A stretch of 64,000 nt of DNA from NCBI GenBank assembly GCA_022825855.1, contig JAJDWB010000008.1:33896-97895 (forward strand), in the 5' to 3' direction. Numbering within the stretch: position 1 is the stretch's first letter; each line of letters starts with the position of its first letter. The notes under the pieces were generated by a model. The model did no database searches. It saw only the letters and a list, made by a program, of their open reading frames with translations, and was not told where the DNA came from. Below, piece after piece: positions 25,400 to 33,145 of this stretch. Both the position numbers and the translations under genes were made by a program. Source of the stretch: Dehalococcoidia bacterium (GTDB lineage Bacteria > Chloroflexota > Dehalococcoidia > Bin125).

Positions 25400-25482
25400 C
25401 TGAACCATGCCTCGCCGACCCCGCACGCCCCCACATCCCGCCCTCCGCATGACGCCGCCAACCGTCCAATAGGATGCCCAGC
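25400..25482 (+). repeat. conserved spacer of the mini-gene array, copy 2
   Basis: It starts ATGCCTCGCCGACCCCGCAC and continues with CTCCGCATGACGCCGCC then AACCGTCC and TAGGAT. The first part nearly matches ATGCCTCGCCGACGACGCAC at 25717, the start of the EndoIII gene. Confidence 0.7.
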
Positions 25483-25710
25483 GTGGAACTCCCGACCATC
25501 GCCGCCGCCTGGCTCGTGTTGGACCATCCGTCCCTCGGGGAAGTTCTACCCGTCTTCGTCGTGGTGTTTCTCGGTATCTCGCTTCTCGTCGGAGCGGCCG
25601 GAGCTGCGGTCGTACACTTCCTCGAAGGATCTATCCGGAAGGGCTTCTTGATCACGGCCATCGCGACATTCCTGATACTGCTCGTCGGCTTGATCGTTAT
25701 CTGGCGCTGA
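25483..25710 (+). CDS. tandem mini membrane protein, copy 3
   Basis: 75 residues, GTG start (VELPTIAAAWLVLDH). It has two hydrophobic helices, the second ending LVGLIVIWR, and a short basic loop (EGSIRKG). TAGGAT at 25470-25475 ends 7 nt upstream. An ATG 9 nt earlier is an alternative start. It precedes the EndoIII gene by 6 nt. Confidence 0.6.
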   Translation: MELPTIAAAWLVLDHPSLGEVLPVFVVVFLGISLLVGAAGAAVVHFLEGSIRKGFLITAIATFLILLVGLIVIWR

Positions 25711-25716
25711 CAGATT

Positions 25717-26406
25717 ATGCCTCGCCGACGACGCACACCCCCACCCCTCCGACCCACCGCGATCATCAACCGTCTGATCCGCGAAGCACCCCTCACGCCC
25801 TGGCGCGCCACCAACGATCCCGTCACCGAACTCGTCCTCACCCTCCTCTCCCAGAACACCTCCGACACCAACTCCGGCCGCGCCTTCCAGCAGCTCCTCA
25901 AGCGCTACCCCGATTGGGACGCCGTACTCGACGCGCCGGTCGAGGAGTTGGAGCAGACGATCCGCCCCGGCGGTCTGGCCCGCACCAAGGCCCCGCGCAT
26001 GCAGGCGCTGCTCGCCCAGCTCCGCGAGCGGCTCGGCCCCGATTGGGACGCCTCACGCCTCGCCGACATGCCCATCGACGAGGCCAAGCAATGGCTCACC
26101 GAGCTGCCCGGCGTCGGACCCAAGACCGCCGCCTGCGTCCTGCTCTTCTCGCTCGGCCGGCCCGCCCTGCCCGTCGACACCCACGTTCACCGCGTCGCCC
26201 AACGCCTCGGCCTGATCGGCTCGAAGGTCGCCGCCGTCCCCGCCCACGACATGCTCGAAGCCCAGCTCCCGCCCGACCGGTACTACGACTTCCACGTCAC
26301 CCTGATCCGCCACGGACGCCGCGTCTGCCACAAGCAGCGCCCAAACTGCGCCGAGTGCGTCCTGCTCGACCGCTGCCCCGCCGCCGACGACTTCCGCTAC
26401 GCCTGA
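25717..26406 (+). CDS. endonuclease III-like DNA glycosylase
   Basis: 229 residues of the HhH-GPD superfamily. The helix-hairpin-helix is LPGVGPKTAACVLL with catalytic Lys136, and Asp154 lies in PVDTHVHRV. The [4Fe-4S] loop is Cys204-x6-Cys211-x2-Cys214-x5-Cys220. It removes oxidised bases and nicks abasic sites in base excision repair. The basic, Pro-rich N-terminus (MPRRRRTPPPLRP) is mirrored by the two upstream spacers. A terminator-like hairpin follows. Confidence 0.88.
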   Translation: MPRRRRTPPPLRPTAIINRLIREAPLTPWRATNDPVTELVLTLLSQNTSDTNSGRAFQQLLKRYPDWDAVLDAPVEELEQTIRPGGLARTKAPRMQALLAQLRERLGPDWDASRLADMPIDEAKQWLTELPGVGPKTAACVLLFSLGRPALPVDTHVHRVAQRLGLIGSKVAAVPAHDMLEAQLPPDRYYDFHVTLIRHGRRVCHKQRPNCAECVLLDRCPAADDFRYA

Positions 26407-26420
26407 CCCACTCGTCCGTC

Positions 26421-26442
26421 GCCCCGCGCCCCGACGCGGGGC
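26421..26442 (+). terminator. hairpin after the EndoIII gene
   Basis: GCCCCGCG and CGCGGGGC form a perfect 8-bp stem with a six-base loop, 15 nt after the stop. There is no T-run. Confidence 0.5.
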
Positions 26443-26543
26443 CCAGACCTCGACGATCGAGCGCAGCGCAACCGTCATCCTCAACGCCTGACCCCGAAGC
26501 TGTAGCCTCATCTCCGTCTGAAGCCTGCACCAGGAGTCGAATC

Positions 26544-28073
26544 ATGAGCGCCATCGCACAAACCACCGCCGGAACCGTCCAGGGCACGGAAGAGAACGGC
26601 CTCTGCGTCTTCCGCGGCCTGCCCTTCGCCGCGCCGCCCGTCGGCGACCTGCGATTCAAAGCGCCCCAACCCGTCGAGCCCTGGGACGGCGTCCGCGACG
26701 CCTCGTCCTTCGGCCCGATCTCGCTGCAAGCCCCCAACGAGATGCTGGAAGGCCTGCTGCCCCCGGCCGACCCGCCCCAGCCGCAAAGCGAGGACTGCCT
26801 CTACCTCAACGTCTGGACGCCCGGTCTCGACGACGCGGCGCGCCCCGTCATGGTCTGGATTCACGGCGGCGCCTTCACGATCGGCTCCGGCAGCGAGGTC
26901 TACTACGACGGCTCAAATCTCGCCGCCCGCGGCGACGTCGTGATCGTGACGATCAACTACCGGCTCGGCGCGCTCGGCTTCCTCAACCTGCCCGCGCTGG
27001 GCGAGACCAACTTCGGCATGCGCGACCAGGTCGCCGCGCTGCAGTGGGTCCAGGCCAACATCGCCAGCTTCGGCGGCGACCCCGCCAACGTGACCATCTT
27101 CGGCGAGTCCGCCGGCGGCATGAGCGTCGCCTCGCTGATGGCCTCGCCCGAGGCGGCCGGACTCTTCCACAAGGCGATCCCCCAGAGCGGCGCCGGACAC
27201 AACGCGCTCAGCGTCGAGGAAACCAACGCCACCGCGCTCAAGTTCTGCGCCGCGCTCGGCGTCGATCCCGACGACGTCGACGCGCTGATGGCCGCCGACC
27301 CCGCCGACATCCTCGCCGCCTCGGTCGCCGTCGACCCGATCGCCAGCGCCGAATCCGCCTCCGACATGGCCGACGCCGGCGCATCGCCGACCCCGCAGAT
27401 GCCCTTCCAGCCCGTCATCGACGGCGCGTTCCTCTCCGTCCTGCCCATCGACCACATCCGCATGGGCTCGGCCGACGGCATCGCCACCCTGGTCGGATCG
27501 CTCGACGAGGAGCTCAAGCTGCTGGCCGCCGCCGGTCCCGCCGAGCCGATGACCGAGGAAGCCGCGATCGCCGTCTTCGGCATGATGCATCCCGACGGCG
27601 AGTCCGCCTACGCCACCTACCGCGCCGCCCGCCGCGAGCGCGGCGAGGACGACTCGCCCAGCGAGATCTTCGTCGCCGCCATCGGCGACGTGATGCTGCG
27701 CGTCCCCGGCCTGCGCCTGGCCGACGCCCAGACCATGCGCGCCCCGACCTACACCTACCTGTTCGACTGGAAATCGCCCGGCATGGACGGCGCGCTCGGC
27801 TCCTGCCACGCGCTCGAGTTGCCCTTCGTCTTCGGCACTCACGCCGCAGTGCCTTTGTTCGCCGGCTCGGGACCCGAGGCCGACGCCTTCGCCGAAGCCA
27901 CCATGGACACCTGGCTCGCCTTCGCCCGCACCGGCAATCCCGATAACGACGCCGCCGAAGCGCCCCCCTGGGACACGCAGAGCAAGCCGCTCATGGTCCT
28001 CGGACCCAACATCCGCGTCGAGCACGACTGGCGAGGCCCCGAACTCAGCGTCTGGGACGCTGTGATCTCCTAG
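26544..28073 (+). CDS. type B carboxylesterase
   Basis: 509-residue alpha/beta hydrolase. The oxyanion hole is HGGA (107-110), the nucleophile is Ser189 in TIFGESAGG, the likely acid is Glu322 in GSLDEEL, and His422 lies in GSCHALELPFVFG. SEDCLYLNVWTPG is the family's second signature. It would hydrolyse esters or related bonds; there is no signal peptide, so it is probably cytoplasmic. CAGGAG precedes the ATG. A SMP-30-like gene follows after 39 nt and may be co-transcribed. Confidence 0.9.
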   Translation: MSAIAQTTAGTVQGTEENGLCVFRGLPFAAPPVGDLRFKAPQPVEPWDGVRDASSFGPISLQAPNEMLEGLLPPADPPQPQSEDCLYLNVWTPGLDDAARPVMVWIHGGAFTIGSGSEVYYDGSNLAARGDVVIVTINYRLGALGFLNLPALGETNFGMRDQVAALQWVQANIASFGGDPANVTIFGESAGGMSVASLMASPEAAGLFHKAIPQSGAGHNALSVEETNATALKFCAALGVDPDDVDALMAADPADILAASVAVDPIASAESASDMADAGASPTPQMPFQPVIDGAFLSVLPIDHIRMGSADGIATLVGSLDEELKLLAAAGPAEPMTEEAAIAVFGMMHPDGESAYATYRAARRERGEDDSPSEIFVAAIGDVMLRVPGLRLADAQTMRAPTYTYLFDWKSPGMDGALGSCHALELPFVFGTHAAVPLFAGSGPEADAFAEATMDTWLAFARTGNPDNDAAEAPPWDTQSKPLMVLGPNIRVEHDWRGPELSVWDAVIS

Positions 28074-28112
28074 CAACTCATCCCAACGAGCAACACAGCA
28101 GAGGAACAGCCC

Positions 28113-29075
28113 ATGCCCCTCACCCCCATTAGCAAGGACCAGCTCAGCAAAGTCGGCGTCGGCGTCCAGCGGCCGGAGGATGTGGTCGTCTCCCGCGACG
28201 GCCGCGTCTGGATGTCCGACCAGGCCTCGGCTGCCGCTGAAGCGCTGCCCGACGGCACGCTCAACCGCGTCGGTAACGCCGGCGGCGCGCCCAACGGCAA
28301 CAACATGGACACCGAGGGCCGGATCATCATCGCCAACGTCGGCGGACTCGATGGCCAGGGATCGGACGATTCCGGCTCCGGACCCGTCCAGCGCCTTGAT
28401 GTCGACACGGGCGAGATCGAGGTCCTGGCCGATCAGATCGACGGCATCCCGCTCGTCGCATCCAACTATCCGCACGTCGACTCCCAGGGCCGCATCTGGG
28501 TCACGCACTCGACCTCGCGCTCGGGCGGCGACGCCTTTTCCGGCGATCCCGACGGGTTCCTCTTCCGCATCGAAATCGACGGCTCGCTGACCATGCTCGC
28601 CACCGAGATCGAATTTGCCAACGGGATCACGCTCGACCCCCAGGAAGAAAACGCCTACGTCTGCTCGACGACCGGCTGCCACGTGCTGCGCTACCCGATC
28701 CACGACGACGGCTCGCTGGGCGCTCCCGAGGTCTACGGACCGCAACTGGGCAAGACCGTCGCCGACCTGGCCGCCATGCGTCCGCTGACGGCCGAGCAAC
28801 GCGGCGAACTCGGCCTGACCGACGGCTGCGGCTTCGACCAGGAGGGCAACCTCTGGGTCACGCTGCCGATGTCCAACAAGGTCGTCGCGATCACGCCGCA
28901 GCACGAGGTCGTCACCATGATCGAGGATCTCGACGGCGAGATCATGCAGGCCCCCACCAACGTGAGCTGGGGCGGCGACGACATGTGCGACCTCTACATC
29001 GGCTCAATCCGCAGCAACTACGTCGTCCACGCCCGCTCCCCCATCCCCGGCGAGCCCCTCGTCCACCAGCGCTAG
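28113..29075 (+). CDS. SMP-30/gluconolactonase-like beta-propeller protein
   Basis: 320 residues with repeated propeller blades: DVVVSRDGRVWMSDQ, then DTEGRIIIANVGG, DSQGRIWVTHST, FANGITLDPQEENAYVCST and FDQEGNLWVTLP. The divalent-metal residues of the SGL family (Glu in the first blade, Asn and Asp in the FANGI blade) have counterparts. It may act as a lactonase alongside the upstream esterase. There is no signal peptide. Confidence 0.8.
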   Translation: MPLTPISKDQLSKVGVGVQRPEDVVVSRDGRVWMSDQASAAAEALPDGTLNRVGNAGGAPNGNNMDTEGRIIIANVGGLDGQGSDDSGSGPVQRLDVDTGEIEVLADQIDGIPLVASNYPHVDSQGRIWVTHSTSRSGGDAFSGDPDGFLFRIEIDGSLTMLATEIEFANGITLDPQEENAYVCSTTGCHVLRYPIHDDGSLGAPEVYGPQLGKTVADLAAMRPLTAEQRGELGLTDGCGFDQEGNLWVTLPMSNKVVAITPQHEVVTMIEDLDGEIMQAPTNVSWGGDDMCDLYIGSIRSNYVVHARSPIPGEPLVHQR

Positions 29076-29089
29076 CCCGCATAATCGTC

Positions 29090-29112
29090 ATACCCACGCT
29101 TGCCGTGGGTAT
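29090..29112 (+). terminator. hairpin after the beta-propeller gene
   Basis: ATACCCACG and CGTGGGTAT form a perfect 9-bp stem with a five-base loop, followed by CTCGTTG. It may be a terminator or a dispersed palindrome. Confidence 0.6.
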
Positions 29113-29155
29113 CTCGTTGCGTCCAGCACGTCGTTCGCAGTCAGGAAGCCACAGC

Positions 29156-29485
29156 ATGCGCCAACGCCTTTGGCCCCGCGACCGCCTCCTGATCGCCCTC
29201 CTGCTCTACGCCATCTGGATCCCCTTCATCGTCGTCCTCGTCATGTACGTCGACGACAACAACGACGAACAGACCGCGAGCGAAGTCCGGGTCGAGGAGG
29301 AGGAGCCGGACGACTTCGCCGAGACCGTCGGCTGGACCTGGGGCGTGCTCTGGATCGGCTACGCCGCCCTCGCCGCCTGGCTCGCCAAAATCAAGGGACG
29401 CGACCCCGTCCGCTGGGGCCTCGCCAGCCTGCTCACCTTCATCGCCCTCTTCCCCTTCCTCGCCGTCGCCCCCGAACAAAACTAA
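29156..29485 (+). CDS. small two- to three-helix membrane protein
   Basis: 109 residues. A first helix (LLIALLLYAIWIPFIVVLVMY) is followed by an acidic stretch (VRVEEEEPDDFAE) and two more hydrophobic segments. AGGAAG lies 9 nt before the ATG. Not recognised, and context gives no function. Confidence 0.6.
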   Translation: MRQRLWPRDRLLIALLLYAIWIPFIVVLVMYVDDNNDEQTASEVRVEEEEPDDFAETVGWTWGVLWIGYAALAAWLAKIKGRDPVRWGLASLLTFIALFPFLAVAPEQN

Positions 29486-29486
29486 G

Positions 29487-29600
29487 AAGTCGCCCCCGCG
29501 TAGGCGGGGGTCGCCCCCGCGCAGCCTGCCCCTGGCGTGAACAGGGGGCGGGGGCCCCGCGCAGCCTGCCCCTGGCTTGAACAGGGGGCGGGGGCCGCAC
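29487..29600. repeat. palindrome followed by a 40-bp tandem duplication
   Basis: An element with CGCCCCCGCG/TAGGCGGGGGTCG (29487-29516) is followed by two copies of a 40-bp unit containing CGCAGCCTGCCCCTGGC and AACAGGGGGCGGGGG (29515-29556 and 29555-29596). The copies differ at one base (G29537 versus T29577). The first element recurs at 32231-32260. Confidence 0.8.
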
Positions 29601-29659
29601 GCGCTAGACGCGAGTAACCCACAACTGAAACCTGCTCAACAGTTCTACCCAATCTCTGT

Positions 29660-29688
29660 TTGACATCTCGCCGCCATCACCGCAACAT
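29660..29688 (+). promoter_or_regulatory. promoter of the HTH gene
   Basis: A perfect -35 TTGACA (29660-29665) is followed by a 17-nt spacer and a weak CAACAT -10 (29683-29688). Local sequence is lower in GC. The palindrome GAACACATGT at 29691 would overlap the start of transcription. Confidence 0.5.
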
Positions 29689-29690
29689 CA

Positions 29691-29703
29691 GAACACATGT
29701 AAC
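29691..29703. promoter_or_regulatory. SOS-box-like palindrome upstream of the HTH gene
   Basis: GAACACATGTAAC resembles the Gram-positive LexA box core GAAC-N4-GTTC. It shares the core ACACATGT with a site at 32281-32293. Confidence 0.4.
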
Positions 29704-29723
29704 ACAACGCGAGGAGCCGCCCC

Positions 29724-30179
29724 ATGTCCTGCCACCCCAAGCACATCGAACTCGAACCGCTCGAACTCCCACCGCTCGAACGACGCCAACGACTCCTCCA
29801 GGCCGCCCGCCTCCGCGCCCAGGGACTCAGCCTGCGCAAAATCGGTGCGCAAATGGACTGTGCCCACGGAACCGTGGCCAACTACCTCGAGGAATTCGAG
29901 AAGCATCGCTTTCACCTCGTCCAGTCCGTCGCCGTCGACCAGCTCCTCGACAGCATCCTCGAAGTCGTCGCTCCCAACGAAGAACTCAACATCGAGGTCC
30001 GCGATCGCCTCCACGCCGCCCGCGAACTCCGGCTCCTCCTCTCATCCATCCCCCAACTCGCCGATCACGATGAACAGCAGCGCCAGGGCCTCGCCCAGTA
30101 CGAGGACAGGGTCCGAGCCTGGAAAGAATACGCCGAATCCGAGCAGCAGCAGCACAATCACACCGGCCAGCAGGCGTAA
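29724..30179 (+). CDS. helix-turn-helix protein
   Basis: 151 residues. An HTH of the sigma-region-4/resolvase type lies at ~28-58 (ARLRAQGLSLRKIGAQMDCAHGTVANYLEEF). A helical, charged region with coiled-coil character and a Gln/His-rich tail follows. It is probably a DNA-binding regulator or the DNA-binding half of a mobile-element protein, as in small terminase-like proteins. GAGGAG lies upstream of the ATG. Twelve 10-bp repeats start 12 nt after its stop and are an obvious candidate target. Confidence 0.65.
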   Translation: MSCHPKHIELEPLELPPLERRQRLLQAARLRAQGLSLRKIGAQMDCAHGTVANYLEEFEKHRFHLVQSVAVDQLLDSILEVVAPNEELNIEVRDRLHAARELRLLLSSIPQLADHDEQQRQGLAQYEDRVRAWKEYAESEQQQHNHTGQQA

Positions 30180-30190
30180 ACCGCTCAGAA

Positions 30191-30310
30191 TCGCTTGAAC
30201 AGAATTGGACATGATTGGACGGAGTTGGACACAGTTGGACATGGTTGGACATGATTGGACGGAGTGAGACAGAGCTGGACGAGACTGGACGACGTTGGAC
30301 GATATCGGAC
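30191..30310 (+). repeat. twelve-unit 10-bp direct repeat array, consensus NNNNTTGGAC
   Basis: Twelve contiguous decamers end in TTGGAC or a close variant: TTGAAC in unit 1, TGAGAC in unit 8, CTGGAC in units 9 and 10, TCGGAC in unit 12. Units 3-4 and 7-8 are near-identical 20-mers, so the array also grew by 40-bp steps. The 10-bp period places every site on one face of the helix. It ends 50 bp before a TATATT box. Confidence 0.9.
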
Positions 30311-30360
30311 CCCGCCGGTCCCACTCCGAACTCCCCCGCCGAACTCGATCGCCGAAGTCC

Positions 30361-30366
30361 TATATT
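30361..30366 (+). promoter_or_regulatory. -10 box of the amidohydrolase gene
   Basis: TATATT lies 37 nt before the ATG at 30403. There is no clear -35, which fits a promoter dependent on a regulator bound at the upstream decamer array. Confidence 0.5.
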
Positions 30367-30402
30367 GATCACGCCCGCACTCCCGATCGAAAAGGAACTC
30401 CC

Positions 30403-32112
30403 ATGCACGATCTCGTCATCCGCAACGGTCTCGTCGTTGACGGCACCGGCTCGCCGGCGCGACAGGCCGACCTTGCCATTGACAACGGCGTCGTCGCCGC
30501 CGTCGGCGAAGTCAACGACCTCGGCCGCGAGGAAATCGACGCCAACGGTCTGCTCGTCACCCCCGGCTTCGTCGACATCCACACCCACTTCGACGGCCAG
30601 ATCACCTGGGACCCGCTGCTCACCCCCTCCTTCTGGCACGGCGTCACCACCGTCGTCTTCGGCAACTGCGGCGTCGGCTTCGCCCCCGCCGCGCCCAACC
30701 GCCGCGACTGGCTGATCGGCCTCATGGAAGGCGTCGAGGACATCCCCGGCTCCGCCCTGGCCGAGGGCATCCAGTGGAACTGGGAGTCGTTCCCCGAATA
30801 CCTCGACTTCCTCGACACGCTGCCCAAGGCGATCGACATCGGCACCCAGGTCCCCCACGGCGCCGTCCGCGCCTACGTCATGGGCGACCGCGGCGCCCGC
30901 AACGAGGACGCCAACCCGGAGGACATCCAGGAGATGGCCGCCATCGTCAAGGAGGGCCTCCAGGCCGGCGCGCTCGGCTTCACCACTTCGCGCACCCTCG
31001 CCCACCGCGCGATCGACGGCGAGCCCGTGCCCGGCACCTTCGCCGCCGAGGACGAGCTCTTCGGCATCGGCCAGGCGCTCAAGGAGCTCGGCACCGGCAT
31101 CTACGAAGTCGCCCCCGCCGGCGTCACCGGCGACGACGCCAACGCGCCTGAGCTCGAGATCGCCTGGATGCGCAAGCTCTCCGCCGAGATCGAGCGACCG
31201 GTCAGCTTCGCCATGGTCCAGTTCGACAACGAGCCCGAGGCCTGGCGCGACGCCCTGGACCGCTCGCTCGAAGCGCTCGAGGACGGCGCGGAACTCTACC
31301 CGCAGGTCGCCGCGCGCGGCATCTCGCTGCTCCTCACCCTGCGCGGACGCCACCCCTTCATCCACTCGCCCAGCTACCGCGAGCTGGACGAGCTCGACTG
31401 GGCCGGGCGCGCCGAAGCCATGCGCGACCAGCAGCGCCGCGAGAAGATCCTCGCCGAGGTTGAAGCCCCCGACGCCGCCCTCGGCTTCATCATGTGGCAC
31501 AAGCTCTACCCCATGACCGATCCGCCCAACTACGAGCCGACCGCCGACGACTCCGTCGCGGCCCGCGCCGAGGCCGCCGGTCAGACCCCGCTCGAGTTCG
31601 CCTACGACTTCCTCAGCCGGGACGACGGCCAGAATGTGCTCTTCGCGCCGCTCTTCAACTACGCGCACAACAACCTCGACGCGACCCGCGAGATGATGAT
31701 GCACCCCCGCGTCGCCATGGGCCTCTCCGACGGCGGCGCACACTGCGGCGTGATCTGCGACGCCTCAATGCCGACCTTCATGCTCACCCACTGGTCGCGC
31801 GACCGCAGCCGCGGCGAGAAGCTGCCGCTCGAGTGGGTCGTCAAGCGCATGACCAACGACACCGCCGAGCTCTACGGGCTCGGCGACCGAGGCACGCTCG
31901 AAGTCGGTAAGAAGGCCGACGTCAACCTGATCGACTACGACGCCCTCCAGCTCGAGCCGCCGCAGGCCGTCCACGACCTCCCCACCGAGGCCATGCGCCT
32001 GATCCAGAAGTCGCGCGGCTACGTCGCCACCATCGTCAGCGGCGAAGTCATCTCCCGCCACGGCGAAGAAACCGGAGCCCGCCCCGGCCAACTCATCCGC
32101 GGCGCCCGCTAA
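30403..32112 (+). CDS. N-acyl-D-amino-acid deacylase-like amidohydrolase
   Basis: 569 residues of the amidohydrolase superfamily. VTPGFVDIHTHFDGQITWDP holds the HxH metal site, GNCGVGFAP follows, and AMGLSDGGAH has the catalytic Asp. LGDRGTLEVGKKADVNLID is the composite-barrel end. This is the D-aminoacylase/dihydroorotase-like branch that hydrolyses N-acyl amides or cyclic amides. The ATG at 30403 has AAGGAA upstream. The TATATT promoter and decamer array suggest specific regulation. The exact substrate is not known. Confidence 0.85.
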   Translation: MHDLVIRNGLVVDGTGSPARQADLAIDNGVVAAVGEVNDLGREEIDANGLLVTPGFVDIHTHFDGQITWDPLLTPSFWHGVTTVVFGNCGVGFAPAAPNRRDWLIGLMEGVEDIPGSALAEGIQWNWESFPEYLDFLDTLPKAIDIGTQVPHGAVRAYVMGDRGARNEDANPEDIQEMAAIVKEGLQAGALGFTTSRTLAHRAIDGEPVPGTFAAEDELFGIGQALKELGTGIYEVAPAGVTGDDANAPELEIAWMRKLSAEIERPVSFAMVQFDNEPEAWRDALDRSLEALEDGAELYPQVAARGISLLLTLRGRHPFIHSPSYRELDELDWAGRAEAMRDQQRREKILAEVEAPDAALGFIMWHKLYPMTDPPNYEPTADDSVAARAEAAGQTPLEFAYDFLSRDDGQNVLFAPLFNYAHNNLDATREMMMHPRVAMGLSDGGAHCGVICDASMPTFMLTHWSRDRSRGEKLPLEWVVKRMTNDTAELYGLGDRGTLEVGKKADVNLIDYDALQLEPPQAVHDLPTEAMRLIQKSRGYVATIVSGEVISRHGEETGARPGQLIRGAR

Positions 32113-32139
32113 CCCGCGAGCCCGCGCCAATCCCCCTCC

Positions 32140-32262
32140 GATCCCCTCTCCCCGAGGGAGAAGCCTGCCCCGTGCTTGACACGGGGGGTTAGGGTGAGGG
32201 CCCCCGCGCAGGCGGCTGAGGCCCCCAACGAAGTCGCCCCCGCGCAGGCGGGGGTCGCCCAG
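32140..32262. repeat. composite GC-rich palindromic repeats
   Basis: It includes CCTCTCCCCGAGGGAG, then TGCCCCGTGCTTGACACGGGG, then GGTTAGGGTGAGGGC (reverse complement of the 2401 element), then CGCCCCCGCGCAGGCGGGGGT (32233-32253), which nearly matches 29489-29509. Confidence 0.75.
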
Positions 32263-32280
32263 CCTCTTGCCCAACGAACA

Positions 32281-32307
32281 GAACATGTGTACCTTAGTAC
32301 GCATGTT
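32281..32307. promoter_or_regulatory. operator-like dyad over the start of the radical SAM gene
   Basis: AACATGTGTAC (32282-32292) and GTACGCATGTT (32297-32307) are inverted with a CTTA loop and one mismatch, covering the ATG at 32303. GAACATGTGTACC also matches 7 of 8 positions of the GAAC-N4-GTTC LexA box and overlaps a TACCTT -10-like box (32290-32295). Confidence 0.5.
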
Positions 32308-33145
32308 GCAACTCTCCCTCTTCGACCCCAACCCCACACCCACCCGGCCCGTAACCCAGGGCAGCGCCGACGTCATCTACGCCGACGCCTCCGCCATCCT
32401 CGCCCGGCCCACCGGCCGGCTCGCCGACCTCGACTTCGTCATCAACCCCTACCAGGGCTGCACCTTCGCCTGCACCTACTGCTACGCCGCCTTCTTCGTC
32501 GCCGAGGAAGAACAGCGCGAGCGCTGGGGACAGTGGGTCCGGGTCAAGACCAACGCGATCGCCAAGCTGCGCAACTCGCGACACGATCTGCGCGGTCGCA
32601 CCGTGCTGATGAGCAGCGCCACCGACCCCTATCAGCCGATCGAGGCCAAGCTGGAGCTGACCCGCTCGCTCTTGCCCATCCTCGCCGACCGCGGCGCGCA
32701 TCTGGCCGTGCTCTCGCGCAGCCCGCTCGTCACCCGCGACATCGACCTGTTCAAGTCGTTCGACCACATCAACATCACGATCAGCATCACCACCGACGAC
32801 GACGCGATTCGCCGCCGCTTCGAGCCCCAGTGCGCCAGCATCGACCGCCGTTTCGAGGCGCTGCAGGAACTCGCCGAGGCCGGCTTGCGCACTCGGATCA
32901 ACGTCGCCCCCCTGCTGCCCCTGCGCGACACCGCCGGCTTCGCCGAGCGGATCCTCGACAGCGGCGTCTCCCGCGTCCACATCAACACCTTCCACGAGTC
33001 AAGCGGCCCCTTCGCCTCCGGCACGCGCCCGCCCGCCCTCAAGATCGCCCGAGAACTGGGCTGGACCGAGTCACGCCGCGACCGCGTGCAGGAGGAGTTG
33101 CGCAACCACCTGAATCGCGGAGGTCGGCGTCTTGCCGCGGCCTAG
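32303..33145 (+). CDS. radical SAM protein, SplB-like (Rv2578c/PA0069-like family)
   Basis: 280 residues. The cluster motif is INPYQGCTFACTYCYAAF (Cys53, Cys57, Cys60). It is followed by LRGRTVLMSSATDPYQPIE and LAVLSRSPLVTRDIDLF, which mark the spore-photoproduct-lyase-like group also called the Rv2578c/PA0069 family. The reaction is unknown. It looks leaderless or operator-controlled, since a dyad with a LexA-box-like half covers the start. Downstream is the retropepsin gene on the opposite strand. Confidence 0.85.
   Translation: MLQLSLFDPNPTPTRPVTQGSADVIYADASAILARPTGRLADLDFVINPYQGCTFACTYCYAAFFVAEEEQRERWGQWVRVKTNAIAKLRNSRHDLRGRTVLMSSATDPYQPIEAKLELTRSLLPILADRGAHLAVLSRSPLVTRDIDLFKSFDHINITISITTDDDAIRRRFEPQCASIDRRFEALQELAEAGLRTRINVAPLLPLRDTAGFAERILDSGVSRVHINTFHESSGPFASGTRPPALKIARELGWTESRRDRVQEELRNHLNRGGRRLAAA

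Larger units (their letters stand above)
30180..30402. other. non-coding stretch with decamer array and promoter
   Basis: No coding region is seen here. It holds the twelve-unit array (30191-30310), a GC-rich linker, the TATATT box and the AAGGAA ribosome site of the amidohydrolase gene. Confidence 0.8.

Noticed and set aside
26913..28904. A 663-codon minus-strand frame, and similar frames at 3032-4888 and 29986-31743
   Set aside because: These are antisense to the esterase, beta-propeller, lipoprotein and amidohydrolase genes, with no domain signatures.
30191..30310. CRISPR array
   Set aside because: Units are 10 bp with no unique spacers of ~30 bp and no cas genes nearby; it is a simple phased repeat.
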